In this document: in pieces, positions 18,206 to 27,694 of the stretch
Layout of the letters: each line of letters starts with the position of its first letter
How positions within the stretch are numbered: position 1 is the stretch's first letter
NCBI GenBank assembly: GCA_947443645.1
Contig: CANEXF010000009.1
Location: 62,001 to 126,000 of the forward strand
Direction: 5' to 3'
Length of the DNA: 64,000 bases
DNA from: Comamonadaceae bacterium
Lineage (GTDB): Bacteria; Pseudomonadota; Gammaproteobacteria; Burkholderiales; Burkholderiaceae_C
The notes under the pieces: model-generated
The model's database searches: none
What the model was told of the DNA's origin: nothing
The model's input: the letters and a program-made list of their open reading frames with translations, nothing else
Translations under genes and position numbers: made by a program

Positions 18206-19174
18206 ATGGCAAACACCACCTCTCCTGTAATAGACAGTCGCCAAATATTAGCCGATCCGAGCGACAGCTCTCCAGCTTGCGTGATGACCTTTAACGCCAA
18301 TGATCCCAGTGGTGCGGGCGGTCTCACGGCCGACGTCACAGCCATCGCATCAGCGGGTGCTCATGCACTGGCCATCGTCACAGGCGCCTACGTCAGGGAC
18401 ACCACGGAAATTTTCAATCATTTTTCGATGGATGAGGAATCCGTCACGGAACAAGCCAGAACTGCACTTGAGGACGTACCAGCCGGCGCAATTAAGGTAG
18501 GGTTTGTCGGCAGCCCTGAAAACATCAGCGCAATTGCCGAGATCGCATCAGACTACGCGGACGTTCCGCTGGTTGCCTACATGCCCAATCTGTCGTGGTG
18601 GCAGGACAGCGAAATCGACAGCTACCTTGACGCTTTTCGCGAACTGATGCTGCCGCAGACCACACTGCTCGTTGGCAACCACAGCAGCCTGTGGCGCTGG
18701 CTGCTACCGGACTGGTCAGGTGAGCGCAACCCTTCCGCCAAGGACATAGCCAAAGCGGCCGCTGAACTGGGCGTGCCCTACACGCTGGTCACCGGCATCC
18801 CTTTGCCTGATCAGTTCATTGACAACGTACTGGCCACGCCGCAAGCTGTGTTGTACAGTGAAAAATTCGAACGCTTCGAAGCCATTTTCGCAGGCGCAGG
18901 TGACACCCTGACGGCCGCGCTCGCAGCATTGCTTGCCAATGGGCACGACCTGCAGGCCGCCACGGCAGAAGCCCTGACTTATCTGGACCACAGCCTTGAC
19001 GCCGGCTTTCACCCCGGCATGGGCCATATCGTGCCGGATCGCCTGTTCTGGGCGCAGGCCGATGTCGACGATGAAGATACCGATATTGAAGACAATGCAC
19101 CAGGCGACGACGCCGCATTGACTCCCTTGCCTTTTTTTGATTTGCCGCCCCCCAATGGAACAACAAAACACTAA
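18206..19174 (+). CDS. thiD: Hydroxymethylpyrimidine / phosphomethylpyrimidine kinase
   Basis: Ribokinase-fold kinase (322 aa) expected to phosphorylate HMP and HMP-P in thiamine synthesis. Signatures are [25 protein letters not shown] in parts near residues 33-57, the family glycine-rich entry, and a later [19 protein letters not shown] block that holds the catalytic Asp. The frame is open further upstream, but the ATG at 18206 is preferred because the rubredoxin gene occupies the divergent strand just before it. It overlaps hemL by about 20 bases. The acidic C-terminal tail ([17 protein letters not shown]) is an extension. No other thi genes are nearby. Confidence 0.85.
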   Translation: MANTTSPVIDSRQILADPSDSSPACVMTFNANDPSGAGGLTADVTAIASAGAHALAIVTGAYVRDTTEIFNHFSMDEESVTEQARTALEDVPAGAIKVGFVGSPENISAIAEIASDYADVPLVAYMPNLSWWQDSEIDSYLDAFRELMLPQTTLLVGNHSSLWRWLLPDWSGERNPSAKDIAKAAAELGVPYTLVTGIPLPDQFIDNVLATPQAVLYSEKFERFEAIFAGAGDTLTAALAALLANGHDLQAATAEALTYLDHSLDAGFHPGMGHIVPDRLFWAQADVDDEDTDIEDNAPGDDAALTPLPFFDLPPPNGTTKH

Positions 19175-20483
19175 GCCCATCACCAACGATCAGTCACGCA
19201 ACCAGGCACTGTTTGAACGCGCCAAAAAGCTGATCCCTGGCGGGGTGAATTCCCCGGTTCGCGCCTTCAAGGCGGTGGGCGGTACACCGCGTTTCGTGCA
19301 GCGCGCCAAAGGCGCGTACTTCTGGGATGCCGACGGCCAGCGCTACATCGATTACATAGGCTCCTGGGGCCCCATGATCCTCGGTCATGGTCACCCGGCC
19401 GTTCTGGAGTCCGTCCAGCAGGCCATGCAGGAAGGCTTTTCCTTCGGTGCGCCGACCGAACGCGAGGTTGAGCTGGCCGAGGAAATCGTGCGGCTGGTGC
19501 CATCGATTGAAATGGTGCGGCTGGTGAGCTCAGGCACGGAAGCCGCCATGAGCGCCCTGCGCCTGGCCCGCGGCGCAACCGGGCGCAGCAAGATCATCAA
19601 GTTCGAAGGCTGCTACCACGGCCATGCCGACGCGCTGCTGGTCAAGGCCGGCTCTGGCCTGGCAACCTTCGGCAACCCGACCAGCGCAGGCGTGCCGCCC
19701 GAGGTGGTGCAGCACACCCTGGTAATTGAATACAACAATTTATTACAGCTTGAAGAGGCTTTTTCACTTCACGGCAGCAGCACTGCCTGCCTGATGATGG
19801 AGCCTATTTGTGGAAATATGAATTTTGTGCGCGCCAGCGTGCCTTTCATGAAGCGCTGCCGCGAACTCTGCACGCAATACGGCGTACTGCTGATATTTGA
19901 CGAAGTCATGACCGGCTTTCGGGTCGCGCTGGGCGGCGCGCAAAGCGTCTACGCCAAAAGCATTCCAGGCTTCAAGCCAGACATGACCGTGCTCGGCAAG
20001 GTGATTGGCGGCGGCATGCCGCTGGCGGCTTTTGGCGGTACACGCGAGGTGATGGAGCAGCTGGCCCCGATGGGGCCGGTCTACCAGGCCGGCACGCTGT
20101 CCGGCAACCCGGTGGCTACCGCCTGTGGCCTGGCAACCCTGCGCGAGGTTCAAAAGCCCGGCTTTTACGAAGCCCTTGGCGAGCGTACCCGCAGCCTGGT
20201 CTCAGGCCTGACCGCCGCAGCGACCCAGGCCGGCGTGCCGTTTTGTGGTGATAGCGAAGGCGGCATGTTTGGTTTTTTCCTGATGCCCGAGTTGCCGCAA
20301 AACTACGCCAAGGTCATGACGACGGACAGCCCGGCGTTCAACCGCTTTTTCCACGCCATGCTGGACCAGGGCATCTACTACGCGCCCGCCTTGTACGAAG
20401 CCGGCTTTGTCAGCGCAGCGCACAGCGCGGCAGACATTGAAGCCACGGTAGCGGCTGCAAGCCGGTTCTTCGCGCAGCGCTGA
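19155..20483 (+). CDS. hemL: Glutamate-1-semialdehyde 2,1-aminomutase
   Basis: PLP enzyme (442 aa) that converts glutamate-1-semialdehyde to 5-aminolevulinate in the C5 route of haem synthesis. It shows [24 protein letters not shown] at the N-terminus in parts, [17 protein letters not shown], the [14 protein letters not shown]-binding Asp block, and the Schiff-base Lys in [16 protein letters not shown]. The ATG at 19155 overlaps the end of thiD and gives the normal family N-terminus; six codons of further upstream frame are disfavoured. A short AT-richer patch at about 19725-19765 is still in frame and length-neutral. Confidence 0.96.
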   Translation: MEQQNTKPITNDQSRNQALFERAKKLIPGGVNSPVRAFKAVGGTPRFVQRAKGAYFWDADGQRYIDYIGSWGPMILGHGHPAVLESVQQAMQEGFSFGAPTEREVELAEEIVRLVPSIEMVRLVSSGTEAAMSALRLARGATGRSKIIKFEGCYHGHADALLVKAGSGLATFGNPTSAGVPPEVVQHTLVIEYNNLLQLEEAFSLHGSSTACLMMEPICGNMNFVRASVPFMKRCRELCTQYGVLLIFDEVMTGFRVALGGAQSVYAKSIPGFKPDMTVLGKVIGGGMPLAAFGGTREVMEQLAPMGPVYQAGTLSGNPVATACGLATLREVQKPGFYEALGERTRSLVSGLTAAATQAGVPFCGDSEGGMFGFFLMPELPQNYAKVMTTDSPAFNRFFHAMLDQGIYYAPALYEAGFVSAAHSAADIEATVAAASRFFAQR

Positions 20484-20872
20484 GCCATATTTCTGTAGTC
20501 TTTTAAGCCTTTAGCGCTCTGGATACGGGCGCGGGCAGCTATTTATTTTGTAGCTGATTGCCCTTTGCTGCCAGGCCGGGCTTCGCCTTGGGTTTTTAAA
20601 CCCTTGGAGAGGAGCCGAGAAGCACAGGGCCAGACGGATCGGGGCTGGAACTTGTCTGAGCGCAGCGAGTTGTTCCAGACCCCGGCTGGACCGAGCATCG
20701 CAGGGTGCCCCGAAGGGGACGACGAACAGGGTCGCCTTTTCTTTGGTTACTTTCTTTTGGCGAAGCAAAAGAAAGTGACTAGCCGCCGGGCTACCCCGGC
20801 TTGGCAGCAAAGGGCAATCCGCTACAAAATAAATAGCTGCCCGCGCCCGCCACCATTAGCCAAAAATCACTT
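20484..20872. repeat. Composite intergenic repeat block A (hemL-purH gap)
   Basis: No gene is seen here. The block is bounded by inverted arms: about 20530-20577 (gggcagctatttattttgta ... gccctttgctgcca) and its reverse complement at about 20803-20850. Inside are segments related to block B (37978-38600), including a perfect 11-bp hairpin at 20749-20776 (ACTTTCTTTTG, loop gcgaag, CAAAAGAAAGT) followed by 'agccgccgggctacccc'. The architecture resembles a non-coding, MITE- or REP-like unit. It lies between the convergent stops of hemL and purH. Confidence 0.85.
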
Positions 20873-22444
20873 TCAATGCCTGAAGTGCCTGACGCCAGAC
20901 AACACCATCACGACACCGCGCTCGTTGGCCGCAGCGATCACTTCCTCGTCGCGCATGCTGCCACCCGGCTGAATCACGCAGCTCGCGCCGGCATCGACCA
21001 CGACGTCCAGGCCATCGCGGAAGGGAAAGAAAGCGTCGCTTGCCACGGCTGAGCCATCCAGCGTCAAACCGGCATTTGCGGCCTTGATGGAGGCAATGCG
21101 GGCCGAATCGATGCGGCTCATCTGGCCTGCGCCCACGCCCAGCGTCATGCCGCCCGAGCAGAAGACGATGGCATTGGACTTGACGTATTTGGCGACTTTC
21201 CAGGCAAAGAGCAGATCTTGCAACTGCTCGGGCGTAGGCCGCAGCTTGCTGACGATTTTCAGATCGGCCAGCGCCAGTTCATGGTTGTCGGCGGTCTGCA
21301 TCAGCAGGCCTGAGCCCACGCGCTTGAGGTCCACCGCGTTGCGACCCTGCTTCCAGGCGGTATCGCCGCCTGGCGGAAGATCAATCTGCAAAATCCGCAC
21401 ATTGACCTTGGACTTGAACACTTCAAGCGCTTCTGGCGTGAACGCAGGCGCCATCAGGACTTCCACAAACTGCTTGGAAATTTGTAGCGCAGCGCGCTCG
21501 TCCAGCGGGCAGTTCAGCGCAATAATGCCGCCAAAAGCAGAGGTTGGATCGGTCTTGAAGGCCTTGCTGTATGCCTCCAGCGCATCAGTGCCTACCGCCA
21601 CGCCGCAAGGGTTGGCGTGCTTGACGATCACGCAGGCGGCTTCAGAAAAGCTCTTGACGCATTCCCAGGCGGCGTCAGCATCGGCGATGTTGTTGTACGA
21701 CAGTTCCTTGCCCTGCAACTGCTTGGCTGTGACCAGCGAGCCAGGCGCGGGGTTCAGATCGCGGTACAGCGCCGCTTGCTGGTGCGAGTTCTCGCCATAG
21801 CGCAAATCCTGAACCTTGATGAAGCGGCCATTGGCCTGGCCCGAAAACAGCGCATGGCTGCCATCGGGCTCGATGCTGGACAGGTAATCACTGATGGCGC
21901 CGTCGTACTGGCTGATGCGGTTGAATGCCGCGACCGACAGCGCGAATTTGGTCTTGTCTGTGAGCTTGCCGTCGGCCGTCAACTCTGCCAGAACGCCAGC
22001 GTATTGCGACGCGTCGGTCAGCACGCCGACGTCTTTCCAGTTCTTGGCGGCAGAGCGCACCATGGCCGGCCCGCCTATGTCTATGTTCTCAATCGCGTCT
22101 TCCAGCGTGCAGCCGGGCTTGGCCACGGTCGCTTCAAACGGGTAGAGATTGACCACCAGCAGGTCAATGGTGTCGATCTGGTGCGCCTTCAGGGCCGCCA
22201 TGTGCTCGGGCAGGTCACGCCTGGCCAGCAGGCCGCCGTGGACCTTGGGGTGCAGGGTTTTGACCCGGCCGTCCAGCATTTCAGGAAAGCCGGTGAGCTC
22301 GGCCACTTCGGTCACGGGCAGGCCGGCGTCAGCCAGTAGTTTGGCCGTGCCGCCGGTGGACAGCAGCTTGATGCCCAGCGCATGCAGGGCTTGCGCAAAT
22401 TCAAGAATGCCGGTTTTGTCGGATACGGATATCAATGCGTTCAT
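20873..22444 (-). CDS. purH: Bifunctional AICAR transformylase / IMP cyclohydrolase
   Basis: Catalyses the last two steps of IMP synthesis (523 aa). The N-terminal MGS-like cyclohydrolase domain shows [31 protein letters not shown] and [15 protein letters not shown]. The C-terminal transformylase domain shows [26 protein letters not shown] and [12 protein letters not shown]. It follows fis on the same strand with an 84-base gap, giving the order dusB-fis-purH. Length is normal. Confidence 0.97.
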   Translation of the reverse strand: MNALISVSDKTGILEFAQALHALGIKLLSTGGTAKLLADAGLPVTEVAELTGFPEMLDGRVKTLHPKVHGGLLARRDLPEHMAALKAHQIDTIDLLVVNLYPFEATVAKPGCTLEDAIENIDIGGPAMVRSAAKNWKDVGVLTDASQYAGVLAELTADGKLTDKTKFALSVAAFNRISQYDGAISDYLSSIEPDGSHALFSGQANGRFIKVQDLRYGENSHQQAALYRDLNPAPGSLVTAKQLQGKELSYNNIADADAAWECVKSFSEAACVIVKHANPCGVAVGTDALEAYSKAFKTDPTSAFGGIIALNCPLDERAALQISKQFVEVLMAPAFTPEALEVFKSKVNVRILQIDLPPGGDTAWKQGRNAVDLKRVGSGLLMQTADNHELALADLKIVSKLRPTPEQLQDLLFAWKVAKYVKSNAIVFCSGGMTLGVGAGQMSRIDSARIASIKAANAGLTLDGSAVASDAFFPFRDGLDVVVDAGASCVIQPGGSMRDEEVIAAANERGVVMVLSGVRHFRH

Positions 22445-22528
22445 GGTTCTCTTTTGATTTTGAATTTGAATTTTTGCAATTCAGTTTGAGGGCTACTGAA
22501 GGCGCGTTCCAGACGCCAGCCAGTGGCC

Positions 22529-22765
22529 TTACTTGATGAGCTTGTGCTCGACCAGCTTCTTGCGCAGGGTGTTGCGGTTCAGGCCCAGCCATTCGGCGGC
22601 GCGCGACTGGTTTTGCTCGGCGTGCTGCATCACCACTTCCAGCAAGGGCCTTTCAACAGCGTTCACCATCATGTCGTACATGCCGTCGGGCTCGGTGCCG
22701 CGCAAGTCCTTGAAATAACCTTCCAGGCTGGTGCGTATGCACTCTTCTATGTGTTTTTTGCTCAT
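22529..22765 (-). CDS. fis: Fis family DNA-binding protein
   Basis: Nucleoid-associated regulator of 78 aa. The C-terminal helix-turn-helix is clear (QNSQ-type: QNQSRAAEWLGLNRNTLRKKL at about residues 51-71). As in other beta-proteobacteria it is shorter than E. coli Fis and lacks part of the N-terminal beta-hairpin arm. Its ATG overlaps the dusB stop by 4 bases; dusB-fis is the classic arrangement and implies co-transcription and growth-rate control in known cases. Confidence 0.95.
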   Translation of the reverse strand: MSKKHIEECIRTSLEGYFKDLRGTEPDGMYDMMVNAVERPLLEVVMQHAEQNQSRAAEWLGLNRNTLRKKLVEHKLIK

Positions 22766-23838
22766 GCAGCAGCTTCCTCTTGTTTCTTATCTTTGTTGAG
22801 CCCGGCTTGCGCCGCCTCTGGCCCATGCTTGTTGCTGGCGACTGCCGGAATCCGGTCCATCTGTTCGCCCAAAGCGTCAAAAAAATCAGCCACAGCCGCA
22901 AGCTGCGCCTGGCAGTCCTGCAGCAGATTCATTTGCGCGCGAAACGCCTCGCCCCCCGGCAAAGACTTGAGATACCAGCCAATGTGTTTGCGCGCGCTGC
23001 GCACACCCGTGAACTCGCCATACAGCGTGTAATGGTCCAGCAGGTGATCCAGCAGCAGGCGTTTGACTTCGGCCAGCAAAGGCGGCGCAAGATGCGTACC
23101 GGTGGCCATGAAATGCGCGATCTCGCGAAAAATCCAGGGCCGGCCCTGCGCCGCCCGGCCAATCATCAGCGCGTCTGCGCCGGTGTAGGCAAGCACTGCA
23201 CAGGCTTTTTCCGGACTGTCGATATCCCCATTGGCGACCACCGGAATACGCAGGGCGGCCTTCACTTCGGCGACCGTGTCGTACTCTGCCCATCCCTTGT
23301 AGCCCTGCTCGCGCGTGCGGCCATGCACTGTGATCATCTGCACGCCGGCCGATTCAAAGGCACGCGCCAGCACCAGCGCGTTCTTGTGACTCTGGCACCA
23401 GCCGGTGCGCATCTTGAGCGTGACAGGCACCTGGCGCGGCGCGCAGGCGGCGACCACGGCCTCGACAATCTGCAGCGCCAGCGTTTCGTCCTGCATCAGC
23501 GCCGAGCCGGCCCATTTGTTGCAGACCTTCTTGGCCGGGCAGCCCATGTTGATGTCAATGATCTGAGCGCCCCGGTCTATGTTGTAGGCGGCGGCATCGG
23601 CCATCATCTGCGCGTCGGTGCCGGCGATCTGCACCGCAATCGGTGCGGCCTCACCTTCGTGGTTGGCGCGGCGCGAGGTTTTCAGGCTGTCCCACAGATC
23701 GCGCCTGGACGTCACCATCTCGCTGACGGCGTAACCGGCGCCCAGCTTTTTGCAAAGCATGCGAAACGGCCGGTCCGTCACACCAGCCATGGGCGCGACA
23801 AACAGATTGTTCGCCAAGGCGTAAGGGCCGATATTCAT
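22762..23838 (-). CDS. dusB: tRNA-dihydrouridine synthase B
   Basis: FMN enzyme (358 aa) that reduces specific uridines in the tRNA D-loop. Signatures are LFVAPMAGVTDRPFRMLCKKLG (residues 12-33, in parts), INMGCPAKKVCNKWAGSAL with catalytic Cys100, TVHGRTREQGYKG and VVANGDIDSPEKA. It is first in the dusB-fis-purH run and is transcribed away from the yqaA gene. About 35 C-terminal residues (Lys/Glu/Ala-rich) extend past the core. Confidence 0.96.
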   Translation of the reverse strand: MNIGPYALANNLFVAPMAGVTDRPFRMLCKKLGAGYAVSEMVTSRRDLWDSLKTSRRANHEGEAAPIAVQIAGTDAQMMADAAAYNIDRGAQIIDINMGCPAKKVCNKWAGSALMQDETLALQIVEAVVAACAPRQVPVTLKMRTGWCQSHKNALVLARAFESAGVQMITVHGRTREQGYKGWAEYDTVAEVKAALRIPVVANGDIDSPEKACAVLAYTGADALMIGRAAQGRPWIFREIAHFMATGTHLAPPLLAEVKRLLLDHLLDHYTLYGEFTGVRSARKHIGWYLKSLPGGEAFRAQMNLLQDCQAQLAAVADFFDALGEQMDRIPAVASNKHGPEAAQAGLNKDKKQEEAAA

Positions 23839-24003
23839 GGAGTTGGGGAGGGTCTGGCTGCCGGAAATGAGAACGCGAAAGGAATGCGATTGTAGCTGCC
23901 TAAAATTTCAGCAATTGAAAAGCGCCCACGGTACTTACCCGCTGATTTGTAAGCGTCCATTGCAATCGGGCCGACACATGCCGCTGCCTATACTCGGGCT
24001 GTC

Positions 24004-24501
24004 ATGGACGAGTGGATCAACCCCCTGCTAAAACTGCTGGCCCTGCCCGAATACGGCCTGAGCACGGTATTTTTGGTGTCCTTCATCTCGGCCACCTTGC
24101 TGCCCATGGGCTCGGAGCCGGTGGTGTTTGGCCTGGTCAAGCTCAACCCCGCGATGTTCTGGCCCGCCGTGCTGGTGGCCACGGCCGGCAACACACTGGG
24201 CGGCGCGCTCGACTGGTGGATGGGCATGAGCGCACACAAAGTGACAGAAAAAATTGCTGAAAAACGCCATCGCTCGCCGCACCACAGCCGCGCGGCAATC
24301 TGGCTTGAAAAGCTCGGCCCCAAAGCCTGTCTGCTGGCCTGGCTGCCAATGGTCGGAGACCCGCTCTGCGCCGTGGCCGGCTGGCTCAAGCTGCCGTTTT
24401 GGCCCTGTCTGTTCTATATGGCCATAGGCAAATTCTTGCGCTACTTCATGATGACGGGCAGCCTGATCTGGGCCTTCCCGGGCGTGCTGGGCGGCGTTTG
24501 A
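24004..24501 (+). CDS. YqaA-type inner-membrane protein (DedA/SNARE-like superfamily)
   Basis: Small integral membrane protein of 165 aa with several hydrophobic segments. The text FLVSFISATLLPMGSEPVV, ATAGNTLGGALDWWMG and LPMVGDPLCAVAGWLKLPFWPCLFYMAIGKFLRY matches the YqaA branch of the DedA-like family. Members are thought to act in membrane homeostasis or lipid translocation, but this group is uncharacterised. It is divergent from dusB and convergent with the next gene (stops one base apart). Confidence 0.8.
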   Translation: MDEWINPLLKLLALPEYGLSTVFLVSFISATLLPMGSEPVVFGLVKLNPAMFWPAVLVATAGNTLGGALDWWMGMSAHKVTEKIAEKRHRSPHHSRAAIWLEKLGPKACLLAWLPMVGDPLCAVAGWLKLPFWPCLFYMAIGKFLRYFMMTGSLIWAFPGVLGGV

Positions 24502-24502
24502 A

Positions 24503-25291
24503 TTAAAAGCGCTCGTGCGGCAGCAGGTAGCGCCACTGGCCAGGCTGCAAGTTGCTCAGGGGCAGGCGGCCAATTCTTATGCGTTTCATGGCCTGAACGC
24601 TGAGTCCAACGCACTCACAGAAATAGGCAATCTGACCGGGCCGCTCGCCTTTGAGCGCAAAGCGCAGGCGGTTCTCACTTTGCCAGCTGACCTTGGCTGG
24701 CGGCAGCAGCGCGCCATTGAAGGTAAAGCCGTGGTCGATGCGGTTCAGGCGCTCCAGCCCGCCGGGCTTGATCTCGCCTGCGACCTCAACCACCACCTCG
24801 TGCTCCAGCACCGCAGCGTCTTCGCGCAGCTTGCGCGCCACGCGCCAGTCACCGGTGAAGACCACCAGGCCGCTGGCCGGCGTGGCCAGCGGTGTCACCA
24901 GCTCGGACGCAGAGAAATGCTTTTTAAGTGGCCGGATGCCGGAGCGGTCATCTGGCGACTGCGTGGCGAGCGACAGCAACTGAGCCACCGCCATGCCAGC
25001 CTCGCCAGACCTGGCGGGGGGTGCACGCGGGTCTGGCGCAGCGGAAAAATCGGCCAGGTAGCCTGCGGGTTTGTGCAGCAGCAACGTGACCGGCGTCAGG
25101 CCCAGCAGGCTGGCATCCTCTTCAAGCACAATGCGCTGGTCCTGCACCCGAAATTGCGGCTCTTCCACCACCACGCCATCAACAGTGACCCAGCCACCTT
25201 CAATGTACTGCTCGGCCTCACGGCGTGAGCAGTTGAGCATCTCGGCCAGGCGTTTGGCCAGGCGTACGGGTTCGGTCATATCGGTGTGCAT
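24503..25291 (-). CDS. RsuA/RluF-like pseudouridine synthase homologue lacking catalytic motifs
   Basis: Protein of about 262 aa with an N-terminal S4 RNA-binding domain (RLAKRLAEMLNCSRREAEQY) and the RsuA/RluB/E/F fold. The usual catalytic block G-R-L-D-x-x-T-x-G-L reads TPLATPASGLVVFTGDW here, with Ala where the catalytic Asp should be. The second motif N-R-Q-I-R-R-M-C reads RPGQIAYFCE, losing the conserved arginines. The C-terminal LKRIRIGRL-like and GQWRYL segments are kept. It probably binds RNA but is unlikely to isomerise uridine by the known mechanism. The upstream in-frame codon at 25297 is TTG, so I start at the ATG at 25291; an ATG at 25279 is also possible. Confidence 0.75.
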   Translation of the reverse strand: MHTDMTEPVRLAKRLAEMLNCSRREAEQYIEGGWVTVDGVVVEEPQFRVQDQRIVLEEDASLLGLTPVTLLLHKPAGYLADFSAAPDPRAPPARSGEAGMAVAQLLSLATQSPDDRSGIRPLKKHFSASELVTPLATPASGLVVFTGDWRVARKLREDAAVLEHEVVVEVAGEIKPGGLERLNRIDHGFTFNGALLPPAKVSWQSENRLRFALKGERPGQIAYFCECVGLSVQAMKRIRIGRLPLSNLQPGQWRYLLPHERF

Positions 25292-25322
25292 CTTCAAAAG
25301 TCAACTGGAATGCCAGCTCATT

Positions 25323-25352
25323 GCTACAAAACAAGTAGCTGCCAGCGCCCGT
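25323..25352. repeat. Short dispersed repeat (tagctgccagcgcc type)
   Basis: GCTACAAAACAAGTAGCTGC followed by cagcgcccgt. The AT-rich first half is a near-palindrome (GCTAC...GTAGC). The same unit recurs at about 57217, 63598, 20530, 36569 and 50520 in this window. It lies between the ychF stop and the pseudouridine synthase-like gene. Confidence 0.8.
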
Positions 25353-25395
25353 CTTTATGGGCTCACAGCACAAAAACACATCAGGCCCGGGGCCA

Positions 25396-26487
25396 TCAGG
25401 AGCTGAACAGAAAGTTCATCACGTCGCCATCCTTGACGACATAGTCCTTGCCTTCGCTGCGCATCTTGCCGGCATCCTTGGCGCCCTGCTCACCTTTGTA
25501 AGTGATGAAGTCGTCAAAGGCAATGGTCTGGGCGCGGATGTAGCCCTTTTCGAAGTCGGTGTGGATCACGCCTGCGGCCTGCGGGCCGGTGTCGCCGACG
25601 TGAATGGTCCAGGCGCGCACTTCCTTGACGCCGGCCGTGAAGTAGGTCTGCAAGCCAAGCAGCTTGTAGGCCGCGACGATCAGCCGGTTCAGGCCGGGCT
25701 CGTCCTGGCCAATCTCGGCCAGGAACATCCTCTTGTCATCTTCCTCCATGTCGGCCATCTCGGCCTCCATCTTGGCGCAAATGGCCACCACAGGCGCATT
25801 TTGCGCAGCCGCATAGACCTTGAGGCGGTCCAGAAAGGGGTTGTTCTCAAAACCATCTTCAGCCACGTTGGCCACGAACATGGCAGGCTTTGCAGTGATC
25901 AGAAAGAACTGCGCCAGCAGCGGCTGCTCTTCCTTGCTGAAGTCTATGCTGCGCACAGGCTTGGCTTCGTTGAGCGCCAGCTGGCATTTTTCAAGAATCG
26001 CCACCAGTTTGGCCGAATCCTTGTCGCCCGAGCGCGCCAGCTTGGTCACGCGGTGCAAGGCCTTTTCAACTGCGGCCAGATCGGCCAGGCAGAGTTCGGT
26101 CTGAATCACCTCAATGTCGGAGATCGGATCGACCTTGCCGGCGACGTGAATCACGTTGTCGTCTTCAAAGCAGCGCACCACGTTCACCGTGGCGTCGGTT
26201 TCGCGGATATGCGCCAGAAACTTGTTGCCCAGGCCCTCACCTGTGCTGGCGCCGGCGACCAGGCCGGCGATGTCGACGAACTCGACAATCGCGCGCTGGA
26301 CCTTTTGCGGACTGACGATCGCCGACAGCGCGTCCAGCCGCGGATCCGGCACTTCGACGATGCCGACGTTGGGCTCTATGGTGCAAAACGGGTAGTTCTC
26401 GGCCGCAATGCCAGCTTTGGTCAACGCGTTGAACAGGGTCGATTTACCGACGTTGGGCAAGCCCACGATGCCGCACTTCAAACTCAT
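25396..26487 (-). CDS. ychF: Redox-regulated ATPase YchF (OLA1 family)
   Basis: Obg-family P-loop protein of 363 aa that prefers ATP and associates with ribosomes. It has [15 protein letters not shown] (P-loop at about residues 9-17), [18 protein letters not shown], the G3 region [22 protein letters not shown], and a C-terminal TGS domain ending in [12 protein letters not shown]. The frame begins 7 codons earlier, but [12 protein letters not shown] is the standard N-terminus. Downstream and upstream genes are not related in function. Confidence 0.96.
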   Translation of the reverse strand: MSLKCGIVGLPNVGKSTLFNALTKAGIAAENYPFCTIEPNVGIVEVPDPRLDALSAIVSPQKVQRAIVEFVDIAGLVAGASTGEGLGNKFLAHIRETDATVNVVRCFEDDNVIHVAGKVDPISDIEVIQTELCLADLAAVEKALHRVTKLARSGDKDSAKLVAILEKCQLALNEAKPVRSIDFSKEEQPLLAQFFLITAKPAMFVANVAEDGFENNPFLDRLKVYAAAQNAPVVAICAKMEAEMADMEEDDKRMFLAEIGQDEPGLNRLIVAAYKLLGLQTYFTAGVKEVRAWTIHVGDTGPQAAGVIHTDFEKGYIRAQTIAFDDFITYKGEQGAKDAGKMRSEGKDYVVKDGDVMNFLFSS

Positions 26488-26770
26488 GAAAATATCCTTA
26501 GAAATCAATAGCCCAATTGCATCATCGCGCCGAATGTCGGCATCGTTGAGGTGCCGGGTACGCCCAATCAGCCTATGGCGCGACCAGCAAGCAAACCCGT
26601 AAAGCGGGTGGGAAACCGCAGGTTTTGCGAGGATTTGGTCCTCGTTTTGCCTGGTGTGAACTGGTGGTGATTGTACTTATCAGCGAAGCCCTGCAGCTTC
26701 CCAGCAGGGTTTTCGATAGGCGCATCCTGAGGGATTGGGTTTCCAGCACGCACTGCCCTGACAATCACGC
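26488..26770. other. Intergenic stretch with a ychF-like fragment on the plus strand
   Basis: No intact gene is supported. At 26518-26565 the plus strand encodes [16 protein letters not shown], clearly similar to [16 protein letters not shown] in ychF, yet at the DNA level it differs at several synonymous positions. It therefore looks like a remnant of a diverged ychF copy in inverted orientation. The rest (26566-26770) has short open frames on both strands that I do not recognise. Confidence 0.6.
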
Positions 26771-26992
26771 ATGAACAAGCTAAGCCCCAAAAAACTGTTG
26801 CTAACCAAATGGACGGCCGTTCAGCCCTTAAGCAAAGAAAAACATTTCTTGGTCGCCAAGGTCATCGAACCAGACCCTCCTGAAGCGCCGTTGGAATGGG
26901 TCGAGCTGGAGTCTGTTTTTTCCAAATCGCGTTACCGTATCGCTTGGCGTGATCTGAAAGACTCGGCTATTTGGCTTCAGGGTTGGGTATAA
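26771..26992 (+). CDS. Small Trp-rich protein, TIGR02450 family
   Basis: Protein of 73 aa that matches my memory of the TIGR02450 Trp-rich family: NKLSPKKLLLTKWTAVQP, EKHFLVAKV, WVELESVFSKSRYRI and a terminal WLQGWV. Function is unknown. It stands alone, followed by an exported protein on the opposite strand. It may be part of a small accessory patch up to about 28400. Confidence 0.8.
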   Translation: MNKLSPKKLLLTKWTAVQPLSKEKHFLVAKVIEPDPPEAPLEWVELESVFSKSRYRIAWRDLKDSAIWLQGWV

Positions 26993-27037
26993 AACCAACA
27001 TTCGTATCTGGTCAACTCGGCGGCGGTGGGTAAGTCC

Positions 27038-27607
27038 TTATTTCATCATGCCTTCAAAATGCGCATGGCCTTGCACCGCATCTTTTCCGTGGTCGTGAAG
27101 CTGGGCATCAAACCACTTGTGCAAGGCCGACACAAGGGCAATGTCTGATGTTTTGTAGCTCAACTTGGCTCCGCCCTTGACTTCTTTGTAGGCGATGTCA
27201 ATTTGCCCCGGTTTAGCGAGTTTCAAGTCGGCTAGGCCGGGCATGTCTTGACCATGAATGTGGCTTGGTCCTGAAAAATCACCTTTCAGAAACTGCTCAC
27301 AAATTTCCTTGAGGTGCTGTCGTACCAGTTTGATCTGAGCTGTATCCGAAGACTTTTTGGCCACCACCAGTTGAACGCCACCCTCGGCATCTTTGGTGAA
27401 GATGTGTGTCGTCGAAGCCAGCGTGAATGGCATCACGTCTTTGCCTCGCTGGGACACTTGGGCTTGCCGCTGCTGATCAGCCATCATTGCCATGTGCGCG
27501 GCATGGTCCATTGTCGAGTGGTCCATCAACTTCGAAGCGTTGTCTTGAGCCGGTGTAAGACCAGCGAATACGGAAAGAATGAAAGAGATGACCACAAATT
27601 TGAACAT
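27038..27607 (-). CDS. Conserved exported His/Met-rich protein of unknown function
   Basis: Protein of 189 aa starting at MFKFVVISF. A typical signal peptide (hydrophobic core FVVISFILSVFAGLTPAQ) is followed by a His/Met-rich spacer (DHSTMDHAAHMAMMAD), reminiscent of periplasmic metal-binding segments. The body (VMPFTLASTTHIFTKDAEGG, VRQHLKEICEQFLKGDFSGP, SHIHGQDMPG, LHKWFDAQLHDHGKDA) resembles a conserved family that is often found near heavy-metal or redox genes and sometimes mislabelled by automatic annotation. I do not know its function. The frame is open 16 codons upstream, but a signal peptide is only sensible from the chosen ATG. It lies next to a rhodanese gene on the same strand. Confidence 0.75.
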   Translation of the reverse strand: MFKFVVISFILSVFAGLTPAQDNASKLMDHSTMDHAAHMAMMADQQRQAQVSQRGKDVMPFTLASTTHIFTKDAEGGVQLVVAKKSSDTAQIKLVRQHLKEICEQFLKGDFSGPSHIHGQDMPGLADLKLAKPGQIDIAYKEVKGGAKLSYKTSDIALVSALHKWFDAQLHDHGKDAVQGHAHFEGMMK

Positions 27608-27694
27608 GTACTTTTCCAAGTTTGCTACTGGCTCGATGCTGTGCCTGGGTGGCACAAGTTCAAAATAATTAATTTGGTAATTTCAGGATATGGT

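Noticed and set aside
19725-19765. AT-rich patch in hemL as an inserted short repeat
   Set aside because: Similarity to the repeat is weak and the protein is of normal length, so chance is sufficient.
26568-26768. Open frames on both strands between ychF and the Trp-rich protein
   Set aside because: Short, no motif, no ribosome site; only the ychF-like fragment nearby could be supported.
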